A stretch of DNA of 64,000 nt, taken from contig CALHAH010000030.1 in NCBI GenBank assembly GCA_937934115.1, forward strand, positions 29,147 to 93,146. Direction: 5' to 3'. Below are positions 56,383 to 64,000 of this stretch, piece after piece. Under the pieces are notes generated by a model, which was given only the letters and a program-made list of their open reading frames with translations, was not told where the DNA came from and did no database searches. The position numbers and the translations under genes are program-made. How positions within the stretch are numbered: position 1 is the first letter of the stretch; the number at the start of each line of letters is the position of its first letter. This stretch comes from an uncultured Thermoanaerobaculum sp. (GTDB taxonomy: Bacteria; Acidobacteriota; Thermoanaerobaculia; Thermoanaerobaculales; Thermoanaerobaculaceae).

Positions 56383-57479
56383 TGGAAATCGACTGGTCTC
56401 ATCTGACCCACGACAGCCAGTTTGCCCCCTTGCGGGGAGCGCCGATGCTGGTTACCGGTGGTGCAGGGTTTATTGGCTCGCACCTCGTGGACGCACTTTT
56501 GGCCTTAGGGGGTCATGTGGTTGTGCTCGACAACCTGTCCACCGGTCGGCTGGACAACCTCCGTCACCATTTAGATGAAAAAAAGCGCCACACAATCAGC
56601 CGCTACCTCCTTGGTGACGGGCGTCCCATCGTCACCAACGGTAGCGGCAAGCCGCTTACCCTTGTGGTGGGTGACATTCGCAACGAGAGCCACTGTCGCA
56701 CCGCCTTTGAGATCTTGGCGGGTTTGAGTCCCAAAACGGCTCGCCAACCAGCTTTCGTTTTTCATCAAGCGGCGCTGGGTTCCGTGCCCCGATCCTTCGC
56801 CTGTCCGGGCGAAACCCTGGATGTAAACGTGGCGGGTACCGCGCGTGTGCTTCAGGCCGCACGGGATGCAAAAGTCAAACGTGTGGTCTTTGCTTCGTCC
56901 TCCAGCGTGTATGGGGATAGCCCGCATCTTCCCAAAAAGGAAGGAGAAGAGGGCCTGCCGCTAAGCCCCTACGCCCTTTCCAAGGTCATGAACGAACAGT
57001 TAGCGCACCTCTTTACTCGCTGCTTTCAAATGGAGCTGGTGGGCCTGAGGTATTTCAACGTCTACGGACCGCGCCAGGATCCCACCGGGCCCTACGCGGC
57101 GGTGATCCCCCGCTTTGTGCAAGCCTATTTGCACGGCACACCACCGACGATCTATGGGGACGGTCAGCAAACCCGAGACTTCACCTACGTGGCTGATGCG
57201 GTGCGCGCTAACCTCTTAGCTGCTGTCGCCCCGCGTGATGCCTGTGGCCAGGCTTACAACGTGGCACCTGGTGTGGCTACCAGCATCCTGGAGCTGGCGC
57301 GCCTGGTGCGGGAGTTGGTAGGTGCGGGGGCTGACCCTCGGCATGAACCGCCCCGGCCCGGGGACGTCCGCCACTCCCTGGCGCATACCACCAAGGCTCG
57401 GGATGCGTTGGGGTTCGTGGCCAGCACAGGCCTGCGGGCTGGATTAGAGGCGACCCTCCGCTGCTTTTGGCAGAGCTAG
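56379..57479 (+). CDS. UDP-N-acetylglucosamine 4-epimerase-like SDR (WbpP/TviC type)
   Basis: A 366-residue extended short-chain dehydrogenase. It has the NAD motif VTGGAGFIGSHLVDALL, LDNLSTGRLDNL, catalytic SSSSVYGDSP followed by SPYALSK (Tyr and Lys), and YFNVYGPRQDP. Residues 65-85 hold a short insert (RYLLGDGRPIVTNG) not typical of GalE. With the dehydrogenase just upstream it should make a UDP-HexNAcA donor such as UDP-GalNAcA. Confidence 0.9.
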   Translation: MMEIDWSHLTHDSQFAPLRGAPMLVTGGAGFIGSHLVDALLALGGHVVVLDNLSTGRLDNLRHHLDEKKRHTISRYLLGDGRPIVTNGSGKPLTLVVGDIRNESHCRTAFEILAGLSPKTARQPAFVFHQAALGSVPRSFACPGETLDVNVAGTARVLQAARDAKVKRVVFASSSSVYGDSPHLPKKEGEEGLPLSPYALSKVMNEQLAHLFTRCFQMELVGLRYFNVYGPRQDPTGPYAAVIPRFVQAYLHGTPPTIYGDGQQTRDFTYVADAVRANLLAAVAPRDACGQAYNVAPGVATSILELARLVRELVGAGADPRHEPPRPGDVRHSLAHTTKARDALGFVASTGLRAGLEATLRCFWQS

Positions 57480-57541
57480 CTCTCTATTTGCAGCATACCT
57501 TAACGCCGGGTACGGGGGCGGTGTGCGCAATCTCGTGGCCT

Positions 57542-57578
57542 GTTGCGAAGCTAGAGCAAAGCTGCAAGCACGGCGCGC
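57542..57578 (+). repeat. Repeat unit B, upstream of the exporter permease
   Basis: A 37-bp stretch matching 54896-54932 without gaps at 29 of 37 positions. It lies about 60 bp before the permease start and just before a possible -10 (TAAACT, 57616-57621). Confidence 0.6.
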
Positions 57579-57635
57579 CTGTTGCACATATGCTCTTTGC
57601 TTTTTGTTCCTGCGCTAAACTTTGCCGGGTGAGTC

Positions 57636-58538
57636 ATGAGTCCTGACCGGGATACCAACGTCGCCTCAAAAACCGAGATGTCCGCATCGCTGGCCCCTCC
57701 TTCCCAGTCCTTCGCCAGCATTCCCTCCATTGTTGTCGAGCCCACCCGGGGTTGGGTTTCCCTTCAGCTTGCCGACTTGTGGCATTACCGCGAACTCCTC
57801 TACTTTCTGGTGTGGCGCGATGTGAAAGTCCGCTACAAGCAGACCATCCTGGGTGCTGCCTGGGCCATTATCCAGCCCTTCTTCACCATGGTGGTTTTCA
57901 GCTTGTTTTTCGGCAAGCTGGCAAAAATGCCTTCCGACGGAATCCCCTATCCCGTTTTCGCGTACGCAGCCCTGGTCCCATGGACTTTCTTCTCGTCGGC
58001 ACTGACCCAGTCCTCCAACAGCCTGGTGGGAAGCGCCAACCTTATCACCAAGGTCTACTTTCCACGCTTGGTCATTCCTATCTCCTCCGCCCTCTCGCCC
58101 TTGCCTGACTTTGCCATTGCCTTTGTGGTCTTGCTTGGCATGATGGTGTATTTCGGAACGTACCCTACCGCCGCTGTTATTTTCTTGCCCCTGCTAATCC
58201 TTTTAGCTTTGGTGACAGCCCTGGGGGCTGGCTTGTGGCTTTCGGCCCTCAATGTGAAATTTCGGGATGTACGCTACACCGTGCCCTTCATAACCCAATT
58301 TTGGATGTTTGCCACGCCGGTGGCGTACCCCAGCAGCCTCCTCCCTAGTCGCTGGCAAGTCCTTTATGCCCTGAATCCCATGGTGGGTGTGGTGGAAGGC
58401 TTTCGTTGGGCGCTTTTGGGGGCCGCAACCGCCCCGGGGCCCATGATCCTGGCTTCGGCGCTGGCGGCGGTGCTTCTGCTCGTGAGTGGCGCTTTCTACT
58501 TCCGGCGCATGGAAAAAACTTTCGCCGATGTGGTCTAA
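57636..58538 (+). CDS. ABC-2 type polysaccharide export permease (Wzm-like)
   Basis: A 300-residue permease. A polar N-terminal segment precedes the ABC-2 module, which begins YRELLYFLVWRDVKVRYKQT. Six helices follow, with AALVPWTFFSSALTQSSNSL, written in part as VPWTFFSSAL, and a conserved NVKFRDVRYTVPFITQFWMF region (in part FRDVRYTVPF). It forms the channel for O-antigen-like polysaccharides. The ATG lies only about 15 bp past a possible -10 and has no Shine-Dalgarno. Its ATPase partner is 381 bp downstream, unusually far. Confidence 0.93.
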   Translation: MSPDRDTNVASKTEMSASLAPPSQSFASIPSIVVEPTRGWVSLQLADLWHYRELLYFLVWRDVKVRYKQTILGAAWAIIQPFFTMVVFSLFFGKLAKMPSDGIPYPVFAYAALVPWTFFSSALTQSSNSLVGSANLITKVYFPRLVIPISSALSPLPDFAIAFVVLLGMMVYFGTYPTAAVIFLPLLILLALVTALGAGLWLSALNVKFRDVRYTVPFITQFWMFATPVAYPSSLLPSRWQVLYALNPMVGVVEGFRWALLGAATAPGPMILASALAAVLLLVSGAFYFRRMEKTFADVV

Positions 58539-58540
58539 AA

Positions 58541-58566
58541 CGTGGGACACGCGCGCCGCGCGTGCA
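58541..58566 (+). repeat. Repeat unit C, left-arm type
   Basis: CGTGGGACACGC followed by GCGCCGCGCGTGCA matches the left arm of unit A (54858-54883) at 21 of 26 positions and begins 2 bp after the permease stop. The right arm is not present. Confidence 0.6.
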
Positions 58567-58641
58567 TTTTTTCCCGCACCGTGCCTGTTTTTCCGCGGAA
58601 GTGCAGAGCCCGCTCCCGCGGGGTCGGTTGTGCACGTGGTC

Positions 58642-58669
58642 TTGACACATTCCCTCGATCTGAGATACA
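58642..58669 (+). promoter_or_regulatory. Possible promoter for the exporter ATPase gene
   Basis: A perfect TTGACA (58642-58647) followed after 16 bp by GATACA (58664-58669). The -10 is weak. It would give a leader of about 245 bases. Confidence 0.45.
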
Positions 58670-58919
58670 CACAATATCAGCGTACAGGGTTCAAAGCCCA
58701 CTGCTCGCTCCGGCGGGCAGCGCAGGAAGTCATTATGGGTAACTCATTATATTTATTAGGGTTGGCGACCCAACTACCGGCGGTAGCCTGTTTCGACACA
58801 AACCGACAAGCACGCCCGAGAGGGGCCAAGTCCCCCTTTGGCTCAAAACCAGGGATTTCTTTTAGCCAGACCCGGCAACCAACGAGTTTTCCCCGACCCG
58901 CAGCGAGAAAACATGACCT

Positions 58920-60194
58920 ATGAGCGACATCGCCATTCGGGTGGAAGGCCTTAGTAAGCTCTACCGCATAGGGAAAAAGCAAGAGCGCTATGCCACTTTG
59001 CGGGACACCATCGCTGACGCTTTCGCCGCCCCTTGGCGGTGGCTGCGCAACGGTCGCGATGGCTCCGAAAGGGCAGCGGATAGCATCTGGGCGCTGAAGG
59101 ACGTTTCCTTCGAGATTCAGCACGGTGAGGTGGTCGGCATCATTGGGCGCAACGGCGCGGGCAAAAGCACCCTTCTCAAGATCCTTTCTCGCATTACCGA
59201 GCCCACCGAGGGAAGGGTGGAAATCTACGGCCGAGTGGCCTCGCTGTTGGAGGTGGGGACAGGGTTTCATCCTGAGCTGACGGGTCGGGAGAACATATAC
59301 CTCAACGGTGCCATCCTGGGCATGCGCAAAGCCGAAATTGACCGCAAGTTCGACGAAATCGTGGACTTTGCGGAGATCGAAAAGTTCATAGACACGCCGG
59401 TGAAGCGGTACTCCAGTGGGATGTACGTGCGGCTGGCGTTTGCCGTGGCGGCACACCTGGAGCCGGAAATACTGCTGGTGGATGAGGTACTTGCCGTTGG
59501 CGACGCCGCCTTCCAGAACAAGTGCCTGGGAAAGATGGCTGAAATAGCAAGGCAGGGCAGGACTATACTGCTGGTAAGTCACAACATGGCCGCCATACGG
59601 CAACTATGCAAGAAGGGTCTCTTACTTGATTCCGGCTCTCCGCTGATCCTGGCCAACGCGGACCAGGTTGTTGACCAATACCTGCGGGATATCTTGGCCA
59701 AGGCAAACAGCCAAAGCGCAATTGAAACAACGAGTTTTATCGTCCACAAGGTGAGCATCGAATCCCCAGACGGGCCTTTTGCCAAGACCTTTGCTCCCCT
59801 TTCGGTAACCTTTAGCTTCACACCGAAGGTTGACGTGCATGTGCCAGACTTTTTCATGTGCATCGCGTCGGCTGACGACCAGAGGCTCGCAGGCCTCAAC
59901 TTCCGTGACCTTCGGCCAGCGGCGCCCATACGCGCAGGGGCCCGCGCAACGGTCTGCTTTAGAATCAAGGAGACGCCGCTTCTCCCGGGGCGGTACCACC
60001 TCCAACTTCAGCTCAAGGACGCACTCAGCAGGCGGTTCGAGATGTTACCTGTTGTATTCCCGTTTGAGGTTGTCGAGACGCCCGTTTATTGTGGCAGGAA
60101 AACCGATCCGTACTGGTATGGTTTCGTTGCTTTGCGGGCAGAGGCGGAACTTTGGAGCGAGGAGGCAGATGTTAGCGTGCGCAAGGAAGAATAG
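58920..60194 (+). CDS. ABC polysaccharide export ATPase (Wzt-like) with C-terminal domain
   Basis: A 424-residue ATPase. It has Walker A GRNGAGKSTLLKIL near residue 80, signature YSSGMYVRLAFAVA, Walker B EILLVDEVLAVGD and a switch histidine in LVSHNM. The C-terminal 150 residues form the beta-rich domain that in Wzt proteins can recognise the modified end of the glycan. Partner of the permease at 57636. From about 59600 onward the DNA becomes less GC-rich with different codon use, suggesting that the C-terminal part was exchanged. Confidence 0.93.
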   Translation: MSDIAIRVEGLSKLYRIGKKQERYATLRDTIADAFAAPWRWLRNGRDGSERAADSIWALKDVSFEIQHGEVVGIIGRNGAGKSTLLKILSRITEPTEGRVEIYGRVASLLEVGTGFHPELTGRENIYLNGAILGMRKAEIDRKFDEIVDFAEIEKFIDTPVKRYSSGMYVRLAFAVAAHLEPEILLVDEVLAVGDAAFQNKCLGKMAEIARQGRTILLVSHNMAAIRQLCKKGLLLDSGSPLILANADQVVDQYLRDILAKANSQSAIETTSFIVHKVSIESPDGPFAKTFAPLSVTFSFTPKVDVHVPDFFMCIASADDQRLAGLNFRDLRPAAPIRAGARATVCFRIKETPLLPGRYHLQLQLKDALSRRFEMLPVVFPFEVVETPVYCGRKTDPYWYGFVALRAEAELWSEEADVSVRKEE

Positions 60195-60339
60195 GGGTAA
60201 GGAGAGTTGTCATTGGCCCGGTCCGTAACCAGGTTTCGAAACGCGTGGCCGCTTACCACAAAAACGTTGAGGTTCATACCTTTGTCCGCGGTTGAAATCG
60301 AAAATTGGACGAAGTGAAGGCCTTACGTACCCCTCGCCA

Positions 60340-60789
60340 AAGCAAGAGGCCAGCTGCGGAAACCTACTGCTGACGGCGGCAGACGTGATGCATACCGGGG
60401 ACACCGTGGCTTGGGTGAAGGCCGAAGACCCCCTGAAACACGTAGTCATCCTGATGACGCAGCAGCCGCTGCGTGGAGCACGCGGTGTGGTTTCCGACCA
60501 TGCATTGGAGGGCTTTATCACGGACGGCGACATGTGCCGCGCCTTGCAGGCCCATGACCACATTCGAGGTTTAACAGCCTATGGCATTAGGACCCGCAAA
60601 CCTGTGGTTACATTGCCGTCAGCACGGCTGATGGAGGCGCTAAACCTCATGGAGAATCGGCTTTCTTAAAAATCGGCACTGCCCGTGGTGGACGATGGGC
60701 CTCGCTGTGTGGGTTGGCTAAGAATTCACGATGTGGGTGGGCCGTTAGTAGGGCGATTGTCTGGCGGGAGGACCACCCATGCCACTTGA
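60340..60789 (+). pseudogene. Remnant of an arabinose-5-phosphate isomerase (KdsD/KpsF) CBS region
   Basis: The frame gives LLLTAADVMHTGDTVAWVKA, then GFITDGDMCRAL and SARLMEALNLMENR, which match the paired CBS domains at the C-terminus of KdsD/KpsF. A frameshift near 60665 leads into ALPVVDDGPRCVGWLRIHDV, the end of the second CBS domain. The catalytic SIS domain is missing. The remnant frame stops at 60789, inside the start of the next gene, as in an old operon. The upstream 140 bases are unrecognised. Confidence 0.72.
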
Positions 60790-61622
60790 TTGGCGTAGGG
60801 ACCCACGGTACGCCCACGTAATCGAGGAGCAGGTTCCGCGCCACTACCAGGAGGAGCGCGCATTACGACGACAGCTGCTTGCCGCACCGCCCGAGAAGCG
60901 CTCCGATGCGTTGCTCTCGGCTTACGATGAGCTTTTCCGTCGGTGTCCGTGGCCTCCGGCCCTCACTGAGACCGGCGGGCCTACTGCCGAGGAGCTGATC
61001 GAACGCAAATCAAAGTGGATATATCCATTGCTCGGCTGTGGACCGGTGGGCCGTGTCTTGCGGATCGGGTGCGGCAACGGAAAGTCGATGATTGGTTTGG
61101 CCCGCCTAGGCCTACGGTGCGTGGGCATAGACGTGTCGCACGAGCGCATCGCCAAACTGCGGCCCTATGAAACGGAGCGTCTGAGTTTCCTCGAGTGCGA
61201 GGGGTCAAAGCTTCCGTTTAACAGCCGCGAGTTCGACGCGGCGATATCTATGCAGCCTTTCGAGCAACCTTCATCCAGACGACGCGCCACAGCACCTGGC
61301 GGAAGTGCGACGAGTTTTGAAGCCTCGGGGCAGGTACCTTATCGAGACGGCAAACAGGCTAACCGGTCCTCATGACGTGTCCCGCTTCTTCTCGGACGTG
61401 GCGGACGGCTTCCACCTGCGCGAGTACTCGGTGCGAGAAACGGTGGACCTTCTGAGTACTCACGGCTGCCGGATCCTCGGCGTGGCCCTTCGGCAGCGCC
61501 GACTGTGGTCCGCTCATCGCACGCTCATGTTCGAGCGGATGTGGTCGCTACTGCCCAAACCGCTCCGGCGGCGCAGAACGTGTGGCCTCGGGAACCCGCT
61601 ATTCGTTGCCGAGGCACACTGA
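60779..61622 (+). pseudogene. SAM-dependent methyltransferase with a single-base frameshift
   Basis: The first frame (60779-61265) has VLRIGCGNGKSMIGLARLG (SAM-binding motif) and GIDVSHERI. The second frame (from about 61268 to 61622) continues LHPDDAPQHLAEVRRVLKPR and ends LFVAEAH. Dropping one A at 61266-61267 joins them as a normal methyltransferase of about 280 residues. Either a recent mutation or a sequencing error. It lies between sugar-related genes, so it may methylate a glycan or a sugar nucleotide. Its stop overlaps the next start (TGATG). Confidence 0.8.
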
Positions 61623-62989
61623 TGCGGAAAAGCCAAAAGCACATAGTTATCGTGATAGCCTTTGGCCCCGAGGTGCGTGCTTTCGTATACTCGGGCCTGG
61701 CGGAGCGCTTGGCCCGGGAACATCGGGTCACTATCGTCACGCCCCAACCCAAGTCACAGGCCTTCCAGCGTATGCCGCACGGGGTGTCCGTTGTCCAGCT
61801 ACCGACGGACTGCGAAAGCCGGCTGATGGCTCGCATGAGGACCGTCGTAACCAGGGCGCACGGGGAGTGGTTGAACGCTCGAGGCCGCCGCCGTTGGCGG
61901 CACTACATCTCGAGCACAACCCCGGCAGGTAGACAAGGGTTTAAGCGGGCATTGTACCGGACCGCCGCTGTTACGCCTCTCATGTACCTCGGGCATGCTT
62001 TTGCTCGTCTGTATGGGCGGCTCGCTGGAACAGACCGGCGTTGGGCCAGGTTTCTCCATGATCAAGCCGTTGACTGCGTCCTTGTTTCCTCATTTGCCAG
62101 TCAGAGAACGCTGCCTGCGCTGCAAACCGCGGCCAACATCGGCATCCCCACGGTAGTAGTCACAAACTCTTGGAAGGACGCCTACACTTCGCCATACCTG
62201 CACGTCGTTCCCACCGTCCTCGCGGTCTGGGACGACCAAATCGCCCTCGATCTTGCCGACGCTAACCCATGGCTCAGCGGCAGACGTGTACTCGTAACCG
62301 GTTCGCTCCACCTCCAGCGATTCCTCCAGCCCACTGGCGTGATCCCTAGGCCCTTGTTTTGCGAAACAGTCGGCCTGGACCCGCAAAAGCAGTTTTTATG
62401 CTACACAGCCGCCGCGCCTGCCGCCGTCGTTAACGAGGAGCTTCTCGTTGATGAGATGCTCAAGGCCCTGGCCGCGGACCGCGGTACTGCGGACCTCCAG
62501 GTCCTCCTTCGTCTGAATCCCATGGAAGACGGCCGCCGTTTTCAATCGCTGACGTCGAAGCACGCCCACCTTGTCCTGCAAAAGCCCCGATGGGAGTGGA
62601 AACCTGAATTGGATTGGTGCTGTCCCCTGGCCGATGACATGGATCAGTGGGTTTCGACCGTTTACCACGCCTCAGTCGCCGTATCCATTCCGTCTACGGT
62701 CACGCTTGAGTTCGCCGCCTTTGGGAAACCAGTGATCAACGTCTGTTTCGATTGGCCGCAGCCCCACCCCCTGGAAAGCTCCAACAGGCGGTTCTGGGAG
62801 GCCGACTTCTACCGTGAAGTCAGGCGTGCGCACGTTGCTCTCCCGGCATTCTCTGTGGAGGAGCTGGTCGCTCGCATTAAAGGCGCGCTGGGGGCTAACG
62901 TCAACGCCGCCTACCCGCCTCCCCCAACCAACGTTCAGACACCAGTAGATAAGCTGGTTTCAGCAGTGTTGGAGCTGGTAAACACGTGA
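61622..62989 (+). CDS. Glycosyltransferase-like protein of the surface-polysaccharide locus
   Basis: A 455-residue protein with a GT-B look. It begins with a Rossmann-type strand (HIVIVIAFGPEVRAFVY). The middle has FASQRTLPALQTAANIGIPT, in part PALQTAANIGIPTVVVTNSW, as in enzymes that modify LPS or capsule. The C-terminal half resembles donor-binding regions (VAVSIPSTVTLEFAAFGKPV, then NVCFDWPQPHP). I cannot name the family with confidence; it may be a GT or a glycerophosphotransferase-like enzyme. It overlaps both neighbours (TGATG, GTGA). Confidence 0.68.
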   Translation: MRKSQKHIVIVIAFGPEVRAFVYSGLAERLAREHRVTIVTPQPKSQAFQRMPHGVSVVQLPTDCESRLMARMRTVVTRAHGEWLNARGRRRWRHYISSTTPAGRQGFKRALYRTAAVTPLMYLGHAFARLYGRLAGTDRRWARFLHDQAVDCVLVSSFASQRTLPALQTAANIGIPTVVVTNSWKDAYTSPYLHVVPTVLAVWDDQIALDLADANPWLSGRRVLVTGSLHLQRFLQPTGVIPRPLFCETVGLDPQKQFLCYTAAAPAAVVNEELLVDEMLKALAADRGTADLQVLLRLNPMEDGRRFQSLTSKHAHLVLQKPRWEWKPELDWCCPLADDMDQWVSTVYHASVAVSIPSTVTLEFAAFGKPVINVCFDWPQPHPLESSNRRFWEADFYREVRRAHVALPAFSVEELVARIKGALGANVNAAYPPPPTNVQTPVDKLVSAVLELVNT

Positions 62990-64000
62990 GGCTGCTCTAC
63001 GTCTGCAACGAATACCCACCTGCACCTCACGGTGGCATAGGCACTTTTGTTCGCACCCTGGGCCAACACCTGGCTGCCATGGGCCACAGTGTCACCGTTG
63101 TCGGCCTGGATCCTGGGGCTCGCTCACCCAGTAGGGAAAGCGACAACGGGGTTACCGTATTCCGCTTCCCTCACAGATACACCTGGCTGAAGGCGCCCAA
63201 GATCGGTCGGTACCACCTATCCCCGGCCTTCATACTCCAGCGAATGTACTTGTCGCACACGGTTGCCAGGATTGCCCGTGACTGCAAGGCGGATCTTGTG
63301 GAAAGCTACGACTGGAGCGGCCCGCTCTGGAGCAAGCCGCACGTGCCCTTAGTGGTGCGCTTCCACGGCGCCAACACGGCGCACCAGCAGTACCGAGGCT
63401 TAAAGCCCTCGCCTCTTTTGCGTTTTTTGGAAAGGCGTAACGTCGCCATGGCGGATGCCTTGGTATCCGTTTCCAAACACATTGGCGACGTGACTCTTCG
63501 TGCCCTGGATATCACTAACACATCGTTCCGCGTCATTTACAACGGTGTTGATACGGAGCTGTTTCGACCCATGGAAACGTCAAATGATGGCGCTGAGGTG
63601 CTCTACGTGGGCAGTGTGAGCAGGAGAAAGGGGGTGCTGGAGCTTCTGCGCTGTTTTCCCATGATTGCCCAGAAGGTTCCGGAGGCAAAGCTCACGTTTG
63701 TGGGACGGGTGCCAGCCAAAGGCGTTGATAGGCAACTGCTGGACGAGACGCTGGCGTCTTCGCCGGCAAGCGCCAGGCAGGCGGTTACGTTCGTCGGCGT
63801 GGTGCCGCACACCCATTTGCCTTCGTGGTACGCGCGGGCCCGTGTGGCTGTGTTTCCTTCCCATGCCGAGGCGTTCGGGCTGACGATCGTGGAGGCCATG
63901 GCGTGTGGTGCCGCCGTCGTCGTCACGAACAAAGCGAGTGGGCCGGAAATAGTGGAGGACGGCGTATCCGGTCTTCTTGCCCATGCTTCCGACCCACAGC
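62986..64000 (+). CDS. GT4-family glycosyltransferase, 3' end beyond the window
   Basis: An open frame of 338 codons from a GTG at 62986 to the window edge. It has VCNEYPPAPHGGIGTFVRTL at the N-terminus, VSVSKHIGDVTLRAL, IYNGVDTELFRP, LYVGSVSRRKGVLELLRCF, and the donor-site PSHAEAFGLTIVEAMACG with the E-x7-E pattern. These are classic retaining GT4 features. The gene overlaps the previous stop (GTGA). The last residues of the catalytic domain are cut off. Confidence 0.93.
   Translation, partial: MRLLYVCNEYPPAPHGGIGTFVRTLGQHLAAMGHSVTVVGLDPGARSPSRESDNGVTVFRFPHRYTWLKAPKIGRYHLSPAFILQRMYLSHTVARIARDCKADLVESYDWSGPLWSKPHVPLVVRFHGANTAHQQYRGLKPSPLLRFLERRNVAMADALVSVSKHIGDVTLRALDITNTSFRVIYNGVDTELFRPMETSNDGAEVLYVGSVSRRKGVLELLRCFPMIAQKVPEAKLTFVGRVPAKGVDRQLLDETLASSPASARQAVTFVGVVPHTHLPSWYARARVAVFPSHAEAFGLTIVEAMACGAAVVVTNKASGPEIVEDGVSGLLAHASDPQ

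Larger units (their letters stand above)
58539..58919. other. Unusually long gap between exporter permease and ATPase
   Basis: The two subunit genes are normally adjacent. The gap holds repeat unit C (58541-58566) and a promoter candidate (58642-58669). About 200 bases of possible leader RNA follow, with small hairpins: CTACC-GGC-GGTAG near 58775-58787, and GCCAA paired with TTGGC near 58828-58846. An AT-rich run (58740-58760) stands out in GC-rich DNA. I recognise no known riboswitch and no gene. Confidence 0.5.

Noticed and set aside
58740..58919. Known riboswitch (cyclic di-GMP or similar) before the Wzt gene
   Set aside because: The conserved core bases of the classes I know are not present.
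58677..59603. 308-codon minus-strand ORF over the Wzt gene
   Set aside because: Covers the complement of the ATPase core; no motif of its own.

Overview
The window is GC-rich bacterial chromosome. A Gram-negative envelope is indicated by an outer-membrane porin, an AMIN-domain amidase, a lipoprotein with a lipobox, FtsX-type ABC exporters and Wzm/Wzt export. Gene content and order fit a deep-branching phylum such as Acidobacteriota, perhaps a thermophilic lineage; this placement is inference from gene content and needs a marker-gene tree. The replication-origin neighbourhood is present: dnaN, recF, gyrB and gyrA follow dnaA on the minus strand, and rpmH, rnpA, yidD, yidC, rsmG, parA and parB run the other way. 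I saw no rRNA, tRNA or CRISPR array.

Layout. 1-5290 is a small island: the end of kbl, a MntA/HepT toxin-antitoxin pair inserted with a second copy of the kbl 3' end, and a decayed type III-like restriction-modification system with an intact REP-associated tyrosine transposase between its mod and res remnants. 5290-21700 is mainly housekeeping: a patatin-like lipase, a two-permease ABC exporter with an HlyD-type adaptor, photolyase and a DUF523/DUF1722 protein, a cell-wall operon (amidase, GerMN lipoprotein, murI, rph), a lipoate-ligase-like gene, a metallo-phosphodiesterase, a crotonase, pdxST and a transaldolase. 21682-35190 is the origin region, with one perfect parS and a bactofilin after parB. 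35231-42664 is an iron and flavin redox cluster: Fur, FeoB, a Cys-rich peptide, a DtxR-FeoA fusion, a second DtxR-like regulator, ApbE, a porin, an FMN-binding protein and a small His-rich membrane protein. 42576-46600 holds tyrS, an M16-like protein without its zinc motif and an unknown membrane protein. 46545-64000 is a surface-polysaccharide locus around serS: a phosphoglycosyltransferase, several glycosyltransferases, sugar-nucleotide enzymes, a Wzm/Wzt exporter, then a broken kdsD-like gene, a frameshifted methyltransferase and further glycosyltransferases running off the end.

How the genes work together. The most interesting set is the iron cluster. The feoB promoter and the promoter of the DtxR-like/ApbE/porin/FMN-binding/membrane-protein operon carry the same 16-bp near-palindrome over the -35 box. 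That suggests one regulator controls Fe(II) uptake together with a flavin-based electron path that could reduce Fe(III) outside the cytoplasm. The polysaccharide locus is split into units separated by related GC-rich repeats, and its far end shows decay typical of variable surface-antigen loci.
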